From Thiofilum sp. (lineage in GTDB: Bacteria > Pseudomonadota > Gammaproteobacteria > Thiotrichales > Thiotrichaceae), in assembly GCF_016711335.1 (NCBI RefSeq), contig NZ_JADJTF010000001.1:3534001-3598000 (forward strand): DNA of 64,000 nt. Reading direction: 5' to 3'. Both the position numbers and the translations under genes were made by a program. The notes beneath the pieces were generated by a model that saw only the letters and a list, made by a program, of their open reading frames with translations, searched no databases and was not told the DNA's origin. Shown here one piece after another: positions 17,003 to 26,773 of this stretch; position 1 is the stretch's first letter; the number at the start of each line of letters is the position of its first letter.

Positions 17003-17099
17003 TGGCGGAAAGGTATGGGAGTCGAACCCACCAAGAACCGTGTGACAGCCCTTCCCAGATTTGAAGTCTGGACATCCCACCGGGGTATGCCACCTTTCC
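17003..17099 (-). tRNA. selC: Selenocysteine tRNA (tRNA-Sec, anticodon TCA)
   Basis: The minus strand gives a 97-base tRNA with encoded CCA. The acceptor arm is 8 base pairs (GGAAAGGT / ACCTTTCC) with discriminator G, and there is a long variable arm, as in E. coli selC. The anticodon stem-loop contains CTTCAAA with TCA at 17064-17062. The T arm GGTTCGACTCC is intact. It lies 40 bases downstream of selB in the same direction and is probably processed from the sel operon or has its own promoter. Confidence 0.96.
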
Positions 17100-17139
17100 A
17101 AGCTATTGAATGATAAACCAACTAAAGCGGATTAAAAAG

Positions 17140-19068
17140 CTAAGCGCTAAATAGCTCTGCATTACGTATCACACGTTCATCACGTTTTTGACCTTTATTA
17201 CCCTCGCCTACAAAGCGTCGTGTCAAACCGACTCGATCAAAAAACTCTAAAATCTGAATCGCACGCTTGCGCCCAATACCAATACGATCTCGAAACGCTA
17301 CAACACTCAATAGTGGCTGCGCTAACTCACGCACTATCACCGCCAACTGATTGATTTGCTGTGGCGTATAAAATAAATCCCGCACCACCTGATGCACTTG
17401 CCCTAAGCGTGCTTGCTTACATAACACTTGGCGCACTAGATTTTCCGGTTGCTTAATGGTTTGAGCTAGATCACGCACCCAAGGAGGCTCAAAGGTTTGC
17501 TGATTGAGATACGGAACTAATAGCTCCCAAAGTGCTTGCTCATCGGTACTCAAAGTCACACTGTGTGTCGGTGAATGAATAAAGCTACCAGAGCGAGCTA
17601 ATATTTTATGCGCTAGCCAATACTCAACGCTGACTTGCCAAAGCTCTACTTCCCAAGTGGGAAAAGCTATGCGTCTTAAGCGCTCTATCGATAAGCCGGG
17701 TTCATCGGGGAATTGTGCATGAAAGGCTAGCAATCGAGTATTTAGCTGCTCATTCAGTTGAGTAAGTAACGATTGAGTCACTAACCATAATGAGCCATTA
17801 CCTTGCAGCGTAATGATCGAGGGAAGCGTATCGGTAATACTCGTTTGTAATTCAGTTACTGCACGATTCATCTTGCGTGCCCAAATGCTTAAATTTAACG
17901 GAGCGCTACTTTGCTGCACTACCCTACTTAAGGCACTCACTGCATCGCCTTGATCCAGTGCTTTTAAGTAAGCTAAGCGAACTGGCTTTTTGCGCCCGCG
18001 TAATGGCGGCTCAGGATCTAACACCCAACCACCTGCCAATGTGTATTGCCCCGACATATCACGCAGCACGATACGATCCCGCCAAAAAACAGGAAGCTTT
18101 TGATCTAAATGACACTGCACCAAGCCCTGCTCACCTGCGCCCAAGGTTTTGCTCTCTAATAATACTAAGCGTGCGGGACAACGGGCTGCACCGTGATGCA
18201 CCATCACCTCTAAGCCTTCGCGTAAAGTATGAGTGGCATTAGGCGCTACTTGCACCTGCATATCAAAATGTTCAGTGGGCTGATTGATCTCTGAACTTAA
18301 TAGCCAAGCACCGCGCTCGATGTGCTCTTTATCCGCACCCACTAATACTAATGCACAACGTTGCCCTGCATAAGCCACGGATGCTGCTTGGTTTTGTGCA
18401 TGGATAGAGCGAATACGTACTTTGACACTATCGGCACTTAAGGTGAGATAGTCACCGACTTTAACCGTGCCAGTATGCAATAAACCTGAAACGGTGACGC
18501 CACTCCCTGCTAATACAAAGCAACGATCTATTGCATAACGCACGCCTTGATTACTTGAATGCTCAGTATTTTCTGGAAGACTAATCAGATGTTGATACAG
18601 TGCTTTTACCCCTAGCCCCATCACAGCAGCTACGGGAAAAATTGGGGCATTAGCATAGGCAGTGGTTGTGAGCCACTGTTGAATCTCAACTTGGCGCTGT
18701 TGCACAAGTTCGGCACTAACACGATCAACCTTAGTCAAAGCAACACTTAGCTGTGGTACTGCCATAAACTGTACAATCGCTAAGTGCTCTAAAGTTTGCG
18801 GCATAATGCCATCGTCTGCTGCTATCACCAGCAAAGCATGATCAATCCCACTAGCTCCTGCGGTCATGGTATGTACGAATTTTTCATGTCCGGGCACATC
18901 GACAAAACCTAATACACGCCCATCCTCCAAGGGCAAATAGGCAAAACCTAACTCAATAGTAATACCGCGCCGTTTTTCTTCAGGTAAGCGATCTGTATTC
19001 ACGCCCGTTAGCGCTTGAATCAGCGTCGTTTTGCCGTGATCAATATGTCCTGCTGTGCCAATGATCAT
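17140..19068 (-). CDS. selB: Selenocysteine-specific elongation factor SelB
   Basis: GTPase of 642 residues that brings Sec-tRNA to UGA codons marked by a SECIS hairpin. The N-terminus has G1 (GHIDHGKT, residues 7-14) and G3 (DVPGHEKF). EF-Tu-like domains II and III follow, and the C-terminal 250 residues are the winged-helix repeats that bind the SECIS RNA (for example, IQILEFFDRVGLTRR near the end). The start overlaps the selA stop by 4 bases. All parts needed to decode the Sec codon in fdhG lie in this cluster. Confidence 0.96.
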   Translation of the reverse strand: MIIGTAGHIDHGKTTLIQALTGVNTDRLPEEKRRGITIELGFAYLPLEDGRVLGFVDVPGHEKFVHTMTAGASGIDHALLVIAADDGIMPQTLEHLAIVQFMAVPQLSVALTKVDRVSAELVQQRQVEIQQWLTTTAYANAPIFPVAAVMGLGVKALYQHLISLPENTEHSSNQGVRYAIDRCFVLAGSGVTVSGLLHTGTVKVGDYLTLSADSVKVRIRSIHAQNQAASVAYAGQRCALVLVGADKEHIERGAWLLSSEINQPTEHFDMQVQVAPNATHTLREGLEVMVHHGAARCPARLVLLESKTLGAGEQGLVQCHLDQKLPVFWRDRIVLRDMSGQYTLAGGWVLDPEPPLRGRKKPVRLAYLKALDQGDAVSALSRVVQQSSAPLNLSIWARKMNRAVTELQTSITDTLPSIITLQGNGSLWLVTQSLLTQLNEQLNTRLLAFHAQFPDEPGLSIERLRRIAFPTWEVELWQVSVEYWLAHKILARSGSFIHSPTHSVTLSTDEQALWELLVPYLNQQTFEPPWVRDLAQTIKQPENLVRQVLCKQARLGQVHQVVRDLFYTPQQINQLAVIVRELAQPLLSVVAFRDRIGIGRKRAIQILEFFDRVGLTRRFVGEGNKGQKRDERVIRNAELFSA

Positions 19069-20483
19069 GATAGTGTTGCTGCTTGCAAAAACCCTACAAA
19101 CTCACCCTCCTGCTCCACCCGCAAACACCGCAAATCTAACCACAACGCTTTATCCGTTATCCGTCCAATCACCGGAGTCGGTAATTCACGCAAATAACGC
19201 TCGACCTTATTTAATCCAGTCCCGCGTTTATTATCCATGCGAATCACTAAAGCGCTCGAAGGTAAACGATCTACAGGTAAAGACCCCGAACCTATTTGTG
19301 ATAAACAAGGCTCAATGGTCACTAACGCATTAAAAGCACTAAGGGCTTGCTGCAAAGGGTTTAATAAACGCTGGCACTGAGCTTCAATCTCAGCGGCGGG
19401 ACGCGTTAAGATGCGTAAAGTTTCGAGCTGCTCAGGTAAAGCGTCGGGATTACGATAGAGACGTAAGGTGGCTTCTAAGGCTGCTAATGTTAATTTGCCT
19501 AAGCGTAAGGCGCGTTTAAGAGGATTCTTTTTGAGCTTTTGAATCAGGTCTTTATTACCCACCAAAATACCTGCTTGCGGTCCCCCTAATAATTTATCAC
19601 CGCTAAAACTTACCAAATCCGCCCCTGCCTCTAGTGCTTCACGCGGGGTCGGCTCATGAGGTAAACCCCAACGCTCCAAATTGACTAAAGTGCCACTGCC
19701 TAAATCCTCAACCAGTGGCAAACCATGACTATGTGCTAATGACGCTAATTCAGCCGTGCTCACACTATGGGTAAACCCCTGTATGGCATAATTGCTAGTA
19801 TGCACCTTCATCACTAAACCTGTACGCGGACGAATTGCCCCTTCATAATCACGCAAATGAGTACGATTAGTGCAACCCACCTCCACTAACTTCGCGCCCG
19901 CTCGCTGCATAATATCAGGAATACGAAACGCCCCCCCAATCTCGACTAATTCACCCCGCGAGACGATCACTTCTTTGCGCATCGCTAACGTATTGAGCAA
20001 TAAAAACACTGCTGCGGCATTATTATTAACCACCGTTGCGGCTTGTGCTCCGGTCAATTCTTGAATTAAATCCAGTACCACTTCATCACGATCACCACGT
20101 CCTCCCTCATCCAAGGCATACTCCAAAGCACAAGGCTGACGGGCAGCAATAGCAATCGCTTCAAGCGCCGCTTCGGGTAAAGTGGCACGCCCTAGATTAG
20201 TGTGCAGGACTGTTCCAGTGAGATTAAACACCGGACGTAAATTAGGTTTAGCGCGTTCGTGGAGTAAAGATTCAATACGTTGCAGTAGTGTATTGAATTC
20301 GGGAGCAGGCTGTTCTGCCTTTAAAGTAGTACGCATTTGTGCGAGTACAGTACGGGTACAATGCAGCACTTCATTGCGCCCAAACTGAGCCATCCAAGTA
20401 CTCGCTGGTGCTGTATTCAGTACCCGATCTACCGAGGGTAATTGCTGCCAGAGCGCACGCGCCACTGGTGGAGTTGAGGTCAT
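19065..20483 (-). CDS. selA: L-seryl-tRNA(Sec) selenium transferase SelA
   Basis: PLP enzyme of 472 residues that converts seryl-tRNA(Sec) to selenocysteyl-tRNA(Sec) with selenophosphate. The PLP lysine is K297 in SFSGDKLLGGPQAG, and the NLTGTVLHTNLGRA motif near residue 90 is the family N-terminal signature. It is coupled to selB by overlap and lies 10 bases after fdhE. The selenophosphate synthetase SelD is not in the window and must be elsewhere. Confidence 0.96.
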   Translation of the reverse strand: MTSTPPVARALWQQLPSVDRVLNTAPASTWMAQFGRNEVLHCTRTVLAQMRTTLKAEQPAPEFNTLLQRIESLLHERAKPNLRPVFNLTGTVLHTNLGRATLPEAALEAIAIAARQPCALEYALDEGGRGDRDEVVLDLIQELTGAQAATVVNNNAAAVFLLLNTLAMRKEVIVSRGELVEIGGAFRIPDIMQRAGAKLVEVGCTNRTHLRDYEGAIRPRTGLVMKVHTSNYAIQGFTHSVSTAELASLAHSHGLPLVEDLGSGTLVNLERWGLPHEPTPREALEAGADLVSFSGDKLLGGPQAGILVGNKDLIQKLKKNPLKRALRLGKLTLAALEATLRLYRNPDALPEQLETLRILTRPAAEIEAQCQRLLNPLQQALSAFNALVTIEPCLSQIGSGSLPVDRLPSSALVIRMDNKRGTGLNKVERYLRELPTPVIGRITDKALWLDLRCLRVEQEGEFVGFLQAATLS

Positions 20484-20493
20484 AAAACTTAAA

Positions 20494-21381
20494 TCATTCC
20501 GGTAAAAATAAATTACGCGCCGCGCGTTGGTACTTGGCCTCAGCCAATGCGGTGTCTAAGCCTAAGGTCGCTAAATCATCGGCACAGGGATCGAGGCGAA
20601 TATCTTTTAATAAAGACAGTAATTTCACATAACTATGGCAAGCATCACAGCACTCACCTTGCACGGCTGCCTCACTCGACTCACCTAATAAATTCACCGG
20701 TTTAGGGCTATCACAATTGGTGCACTTTGCTCGTGTGGCATACCATTGACTATTGCACAACGAACACACTAAATAACGCACCCCATGCGTAGGATCTCCG
20801 GTGTGTACCACACTCACCATCGGATGCGAACCACATACTGGGCACACAGGCGCATCGGTGGGTAAATCCGCTTGCTTGGGGAGTGGTGCATGGCTTGCCT
20901 TAGCTGTCCATTCCACCTGAAGTGCCGCTGCTATAAAAGGAGCCGCCTCTGGATGGCTTAATTCATTACCTAATAACAGTGCTTGAGCCTCAGCTTGCCA
21001 TTGAGCTTGATCCCACGTTTGCAATTGCTCTATTAAGGCTTGTTGCTCAGGTGCTGTTACCTTGCCTAGCATAGCTTGCAAGACTTGTTGCCAATAAGTC
21101 CAAGAACTATCCGCCTGCCAATGAGTGATAGCTAAATCAGCCAATTCATAAGAGGGCGCGATGATGATTTGAGGCACTAACTCATGTTGCACCTCAGCTA
21201 AATGGGCGCAAAAGCTTAACCATTGAGCTAATGGATGAGAGGGTATTAACGTATGAAAACGTTGTGCACGCTGCTCAAATACAGTACGTGCTTCGGGCAG
21301 TAACAAACGAGGAGCAGCCGTAGAGGCTACTCCTAGCTGCTCAGCCGCTACTAGAGGGGTAGTTGCTGATACAAGACTCAT
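20494..21381 (-). CDS. fdhE: Formate dehydrogenase accessory protein FdhE
   Basis: Cytoplasmic maturation factor of 295 residues needed for active respiratory formate dehydrogenase. Four cysteine pairs in the C-terminal half are visible: CPVC, CSLC, CTNC and CDAC (preceded by one more Cys). They form the rubredoxin-like iron-binding module of the family. The start overlaps the cytochrome-subunit stop (ATGA). Its place between the structural genes and selA supports one fdh-sel transcription unit. Confidence 0.93.
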   Translation of the reverse strand: MSLVSATTPLVAAEQLGVASTAAPRLLLPEARTVFEQRAQRFHTLIPSHPLAQWLSFCAHLAEVQHELVPQIIIAPSYELADLAITHWQADSSWTYWQQVLQAMLGKVTAPEQQALIEQLQTWDQAQWQAEAQALLLGNELSHPEAAPFIAAALQVEWTAKASHAPLPKQADLPTDAPVCPVCGSHPMVSVVHTGDPTHGVRYLVCSLCNSQWYATRAKCTNCDSPKPVNLLGESSEAAVQGECCDACHSYVKLLSLLKDIRLDPCADDLATLGLDTALAEAKYQRAARNLFLPE

Positions 21382-22016
21382 GAATGATGCTTCTCTTCGC
21401 TGATTTCGTCATGCCATAAAGGATGATGTGCCTTAGCCCAATAGCGTGATACCCAGCCACTAAGCATACCGCGCATCGTGCCTTTGACCCAAAATGCCGC
21501 ATAAATATGCACCATAATACCCGCAATCAAAATCCATGCCGATAGGGCATGAATCAAGACCGCTAAGCGCTGTAGCTCAATAGCAAAATAGCCATTAAAC
21601 CAAGGACGCCAGAACATAATGCCCGTTACGACGAGGGCAATCATGCACCACACCATGACCCAAAACAGGAGCTTTTGTCCGGCATTATAACGCCCTACCG
21701 GAGGGATTTTTTCCTCATTGCCCACAATCACATCTTTAAGGTGCGCTAACCATTTAAAATCATACGATTTCATAAAATTATGCCCCATAAAGCGTAGTGC
21801 TAAAATGAGAAACAACAGGAACATTGCCACCCCAAAAAACGGGTGTAATATCCTCGTCCACGCCCCCCCACCAAATAGATTAGTTAACCAAAATAGTGAA
21901 GGGTGGAATAAGGCTAAACCAGAGAACGCCGCTAAAAAGAAGAGTATCGCTACAACCCAATGGTTAGAGCGCTGGGACGGTGTATAACGTAACACCATAT
22001 CGTTTTCGTTCACCAT
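21378..22016 (-). CDS. fdhI: Formate dehydrogenase cytochrome b556 subunit (gamma)
   Basis: Membrane subunit of 212 residues with four hydrophobic helices and conserved histidines (RSNHW, RILHPFFG, LIHALSAW, MVHIYAAFW) that can ligate two b hemes. It passes electrons from the iron-sulfur subunit to the quinone pool. The family usually has about 210 residues. Its stop overlaps fdhE, and its start abuts the stop of the beta subunit gene. Confidence 0.94.
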   Translation of the reverse strand: MVNENDMVLRYTPSQRSNHWVVAILFFLAAFSGLALFHPSLFWLTNLFGGGAWTRILHPFFGVAMFLLFLILALRFMGHNFMKSYDFKWLAHLKDVIVGNEEKIPPVGRYNAGQKLLFWVMVWCMIALVVTGIMFWRPWFNGYFAIELQRLAVLIHALSAWILIAGIMVHIYAAFWVKGTMRGMLSGWVSRYWAKAHHPLWHDEISEEKHHS

Positions 22017-22939
22017 TACACCTTCTCCTCTGCTTGAGCCGCGACTGCCGCACCACGCCTATCAGCGGTGTTCTCCACATGCACTTGACCATTTTCAACC
22101 GCCACTACTTTACGACCACGACGGATGAAATGCATAAACGCGCCCAGTGCCACGACTCCCAAGCCTGCTAAACCTAAAGGCTTAGCGACTCCTTTCCACA
22201 ACTCAACGGTAGCAGAAATCTTAGGGTTATCGGGTAGCTTATTATAGAGCGTTGGTTGATCTGCATGATGGAGCACATACATTACATGCGTACCCCCTAC
22301 GCCCTGTGGATCATATAGCCCTGCTTGGTCGTAGCCGCGTGACTTTAAATCAGTGACCCGTGTTTCAGCATAGTCTTTCATGTCCTCTTTAGTACCAAAA
22401 TGAATCGCACCCGTAGGACAGGTTTTGACACAAGCGGGTTCTTGACCGACATTCACCCGATCCGAACATAAAGTACATTTGTAGGCTTTATTATCCTTTT
22501 GGGAAATGCGCGGAATATTAAACGGACACCCTTGCACACAATAACCGCAGCCAATGCAATGTTCCTGTTGGAAATCGACAATGCCATTGGTGTATTGAAT
22601 GATAGCGCCCGGAGAAGGACATGCTTTCAGGCAACCCGGATCGGCACAATGCATGCAGCCGTCTTTCCTAATCAGCCATTCGAGTTTGCCGTTTTGCTCG
22701 GTTTCGGTGTAGCGCATGACCGTCCAGCTTTGATCCGAGAGATCCGCTGGATTGTCATAGACGCCTACATTATGACCGACCTCATCGCGTAGATCATTCC
22801 ACTCCATGCAGGCGACCTGACAGGCTTTACAGCCAATACAGGTCGATACATCAATGAGCTTAGCAACCTCTGGTAAGGAACGCGCTTTAGGAGTTTCAGT
22901 CGTAGTCGCCGAGCGGCGTTGGATATCTAACATTGCCAT
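22016..22939 (-). CDS. fdhH: Formate dehydrogenase iron-sulfur subunit (beta)
   Basis: Electron-transfer subunit of 307 residues with four ferredoxin-type clusters: CIGCKACQVAC, CMHCADPGCLKAC, CIGCGYCVQGC and CTLCSDR with a later CVKTC. A single membrane helix at about residues 252-270 anchors it, with a positively charged tail. It bridges the selenoprotein alpha subunit and cytochrome b. The symbol is generic (E. coli FdnH/FdoH). It lies 11 bases downstream of fdhG. Confidence 0.94.
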   Translation of the reverse strand: MAMLDIQRRSATTTETPKARSLPEVAKLIDVSTCIGCKACQVACMEWNDLRDEVGHNVGVYDNPADLSDQSWTVMRYTETEQNGKLEWLIRKDGCMHCADPGCLKACPSPGAIIQYTNGIVDFQQEHCIGCGYCVQGCPFNIPRISQKDNKAYKCTLCSDRVNVGQEPACVKTCPTGAIHFGTKEDMKDYAETRVTDLKSRGYDQAGLYDPQGVGGTHVMYVLHHADQPTLYNKLPDNPKISATVELWKGVAKPLGLAGLGVVALGAFMHFIRRGRKVVAVENGQVHVENTADRRGAAVAAQAEEKV

Positions 22940-22950
22940 CGTTACTCTCC

Positions 22951-25900
22951 TTATGCCTTCTCAATATTGACTAAAAACGACTTAAACTCAGGCGTTTGGG
23001 TATTCGCATCACCTACATAAGGGGTCAGCGTATTCGCCAAATAGCCCGGACGTGTCACGCCTTTAAAGCCCCAGTGAATCGGGATACCCACCGTATGCAC
23101 CGTTTGTCCATCCACACTTAAGGCTTTAATGCGCTTAGTCACCACAGCACGCGCATGAATTTCACCGCGTTTAGAGCTTACTTTGACCTTATCACCGTGA
23201 CTAATCCCTTTACTGCTGGCTAACTCCTCACCAATCTCTACGAATTGCTCTGGTTGAGTAATCGCATTGAGGAGTGAGTGTTTAGTCCAGAAGTGGAAAT
23301 GCTCCACCAAGCGATAAGTAGTGGCTACATAAGGGAATTCATCCGCCTTACCAAAATGCTTCAAATCCTCAGGGAATACCCGTGCAGCGGGATTATTTAA
23401 GGCTTTGGGATTAGTCGGATAGAACGGATTAGCCTTTAAAGGCGTTTCAAAGGGTTCATAATGAACGGGGAAAGGCCCTTCTTTCATGCCACTAATAGCA
23501 AACAAGCGAGCGACCCCTTCAGGGTTCATAATGAATGGTCCGACTCCTTCTTCGGGTGGCGTATCAGGACGAATATCGGGAATATCATTTCCGCCCCATG
23601 TTTTACCATTCCACTTAATCACGGTGCGTGTCGCATCCCAAGGCTTACCACTAGCATCGCACGAAGCACGATTATAGAGAATGCGCCGATTAGCCGGCCA
23701 TGCAAAGCCCCAGTTTAAGGTTTGACCTAAACCAGATGGGTCTGAATTATCACGCCTTGCCATGAGATTACCGACTTGCGACCACGAACCACCATAGATC
23801 CAGTTACCACAAGCCGTAGAGCCATCATCACGTAAATGAGCAAAGGTGGATAATTGCTCGCCCGCCTTGGCTAGTTGTTTGGTGACATCATTGAGATCAA
23901 ACACATCACCAATCGCATAGCCCGACACCTCTTTAGCCAACTCCTCAGGAGAGGGTTTATGAGGAATACGATAAGGCCAATGCAGTTTAGTTAAAGGCTC
24001 TGGGTATGCCCCTCCTTCGGCTGCATAAAAGGCTTTGAGCTTCATGAATAAGGTCGCCATAATTTCAATATCGCCCTTACTCTCTCCGGGTCCCCCCGCT
24101 CCTGCCCAACGCCACTGAATAACCCGTCCAGAATTGGTAAATGAACCTTCATCCTCAGCAAATAAATTAGCGGGTAGGCGGAATACTTCGGTTTTGACCT
24201 CTTCGGCTTTAACGTCATGATACTCGCCTTGCGGTTTCCAAAACTCCGAGGTTTCAGTCGCCAAAGGATCAATCACGACTAAATACTTTAATTTAGCCAG
24301 TGCTTGACCGATTTTAGCTTTATGCGACACCGACGCTAAAGGATTAAAGCCTTGACACACAAACCCTGTCATTTTGCCTTGGTGCATACGCTCAAAGAGA
24401 GCTAATACATCCTGAGCACCACTGATTTTAGGCATCCATTGATAGCCGAATTCATTATCAGCGGTTGCGTTCGCACCATAGAAGGCTTTCAACAAACTTA
24501 CCATGAACTTACTGTAATTTGCCCAGTAGTTCATCTGACCTAAGCGTGTGGGTTTAGGGGTTTTCGCCTCCAGAAAAGCCGCTAACGTAGGCTCTTTTTC
24601 ACTAGGACTCGCTAAATAGCCGGGCAAACTGGCTCCAAACAAACACATATCGGTAATGCCCTGTACATTCGCATGACCGCGTAGTGCGTTAATACCGCCC
24701 CCGGCTACACCAATATTGCCTAACAGCAATTGGATCAGCGCCATCGTGCGAATCATTTGCGAGCCGACCGAATGCTGCGTCCAACCTAATGCATATAAAA
24801 TCGTCATGACTTTATTAGGTTGAGCGCACTCGCCAATCATAGCCGCTATCTTTTCAAAATCGGCTTGTGGCGTACCCGTTACCTTAGCCACCATTTCTGG
24901 TGTATAAGAGGCAAAATGCTTTTTCATTAACTGCAATACGCATTGCGGATTTTGCAAGGTATCATCAGTTAGAATTTGATTATCCGCATTGCGCTGGTAT
25001 TGCCATGTCTCAGAGGCATAAGAATGCTTGGCTTCATCAAAGCCAGAGAACATACCCTCGGCAAACTTATAATCTGCATTAATCAGATAAGCCGCGTTGG
25101 TATAGGTTTTGACATACTCTTGATTGAACTTGTTATTGCTCAATAGGTAGTTAATCACCGCACCTAGGAACGCAATATCCGATCCAGTACGAATAGGAGT
25201 ATAAAAATCAGCAACCGCAGCAGAGCGCGTAAAGCGTGGGTCTACTACTACTAATTTAGCGTTGCGTGTTTTTTTGGCTTCAATGACCCACTTAAAGCCG
25301 CAAGGATGCGCTTCAGCAGCATTGCCGCCCATAATTAAAATAAGATCAGCGTTTTTAATATCGACCCAATGATTGGTCATCGCACCACGCCCAAACGTCG
25401 GAGCCAGACTGGCTACCGTCGGTGAGTGTCAAATACGAGCCTGTGTGTCGATAGCTGTACAGCCTAAACCACGTAATACCTTGTGCGTGATGTAACCTGC
25501 TTCATTCGATGCGGCTGAACTGGCTAAAAACCCTATAGTCGACCAGCTATTCACTATGACACCATCGGCATTTTTAGCTTGGAAATGAGCATCACGATCC
25601 GCTTTCATGTGTTTGGCAATACGTGTTAGCGCTTCATCCCAAGACACGCGTTTCCACTCATTAGAGCCTGCTTCACGTACTTCAGGGTATTTCAGTCGGT
25701 CAGGGCTATGAATCATATCCAATAGACCCGCCCCCTTAGGGCAGAGAGTACCGCGATTCACTGGATTATCAGGGTCGCCTTCGATGTGAATAATTTCGGC
25801 CTGAACGTTTTTAGCTTTGTCACCAAGGCTATACATCAACACGCCACAACTTACCGAGCAGTAAGGGCATATATTGCGTGCCTCTGTGGTACGCTCTAGT

Positions 25901-26022
25901 TTGAAAGGTCGGGTCGCTGCTTGCACTGCTTCAGGCGTTAGCCCTAAAGCTGCTATTCCCGTGCTAGCCACCCCAACCCCCGCCGCTTTAAAAAACTGGC
26001 GACGAGTCATTTGGACTGTCAT
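22951..26022 (-). CDS. fdhG: Formate dehydrogenase alpha subunit, selenocysteine-containing
   Basis: Molybdenum/tungsten bis-MGD enzyme of 1023 residues that oxidises formate to CO2, exported by Tat (TRRQFFKAAG at residues 6-15). The N-terminal [4Fe-4S] ligands are in CPYCSVSC and LCPKGAG. Codon 198 is TGA at 25431-25429. The flanking sequence, QARI-U-HSPTVASLAPTFGRGAMTNHW, keeps perfect family similarity on both sides (E. coli FdnG has Sec in the same context), so this is Sec and not a stop. A SECIS hairpin follows directly. AGGAGGAG precedes the ATG. Confidence 0.96.
25399..25418 (-). promoter_or_regulatory. Bacterial SECIS element of fdhG
   Basis: On the minus strand the bases after the UGA fold into a stem CGG-[U]-AGCC / GGCU-CCG with a 5-base AGUCU loop. 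Counting the U of UGA as 1, the bulged base is U17 and the loop holds G23 and U24. These are the positions known in E. coli fdhF to contact SelB. Confidence 0.9.
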
Positions 26023-26260
26023 ATTGAATCTCTCCTCCTAAGTCCTAGGATTGAATACCGACGACTCTTAAAGTCGTAAGGCTCAGTATACCTAGCTAAA
26101 ATAGATATTGTCAGCCAACTTTTTGTCAACCTAATAGAATAATTTTTTATAGATCAATATCCTACAAGATCAGTCGGATAAATAGCTGCCTATCCATCTA
26201 GTGTTAATAGCTAATCTCTGGCAGTCTATAGTGCATCATCCACTGGCTAAGAGGACAACA
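26023..26260. promoter_or_regulatory. Divergent promoter region of the fdh-sel operon
   Basis: This gap of 238 bases holds the fdhG ribosome site, a small stem-loop (ACGACT / AGTCGT) at 26061-26077, an AT-rich segment, and two TTGTCA hexamers near 26108-26131. No clear FNR palindrome was found by eye. The ribosome site GAGG precedes the plus-strand gene at 26261. Confidence 0.4.
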
Positions 26261-26773
26261 ATGACAACTATGCCCCATCCTACTTTTGCTTTGTCCTCTA
26301 TGAAACAAGCGCTCGAAGCCTTTACTAACGCAGCCTCTACTCGTCTTATCACCGAAGCTATGCACGATGCGAACCTCTTACCGCTACCCCATGCAGCCCC
26401 CTCGCCTAATTTAATTGAAGTGAACTGTAGCTCGGATAAAGCATTGGAAAATAACTACCAATCCTCTGCTGTACTGATGCGCCGCTTAGCAGAATCGATT
26501 ATGGAGTGGCGACGCCAATTACCCGAAGGTGTACAACCTGCTGTGATGGCTATTTTAAACGGTGGACTGCAAATTCGCGTGCATCGCCTTGCCCAAGAGA
26601 GCTTTCACGGTATTCGCATTGAAGGGACATTGAACGGCAGCCCCTGTATGCTCCTAGCGCATCAAGCCACTGTACAAATGCTGTGCTATGTAGAAAAAAT
26701 CGATCAAAATACTCCGGCCTCTAAACCGCGCAAAATTGGTTTTATTATCGAAGGCGAGGAGCGTGAGGTTTAA
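26261..26773 (+). CDS. Hypothetical protein divergent from fdhG
   Basis: I do not recognise this 170-residue soluble protein. The start at 26261 has GAGG at the right distance; a longer frame opens at 26201 without one. There is no signal peptide or membrane helix. Two central predicted helices are followed by a likely beta-rich C-terminal half (AILNGGLQIRVHRLAQESFHGIRIEG). It is divergent from fdhG and overlaps the convergent heptad-repeat gene by 4 bases. Nothing ties it to selenium or formate except position. Confidence 0.6.
   Translation: MTTMPHPTFALSSMKQALEAFTNAASTRLITEAMHDANLLPLPHAAPSPNLIEVNCSSDKALENNYQSSAVLMRRLAESIMEWRRQLPEGVQPAVMAILNGGLQIRVHRLAQESFHGIRIEGTLNGSPCMLLAHQATVQMLCYVEKIDQNTPASKPRKIGFIIEGEEREV

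Noticed and set aside
25380..25431. Apparent frameshift or nonsense mutation splitting the formate dehydrogenase alpha gene
   Set aside because: The interrupting codon is TGA in the exact selenocysteine position, the frame is unchanged across it, a SECIS hairpin follows, and selA, selB and selC lie in the same cluster.
26023..26260. FNR or NarL site in front of fdhG
   Set aside because: No TTGAT-N4-ATCAA palindrome or clear NarL heptamers were found by eye; only two TTGTCA hexamers, which are not diagnostic.
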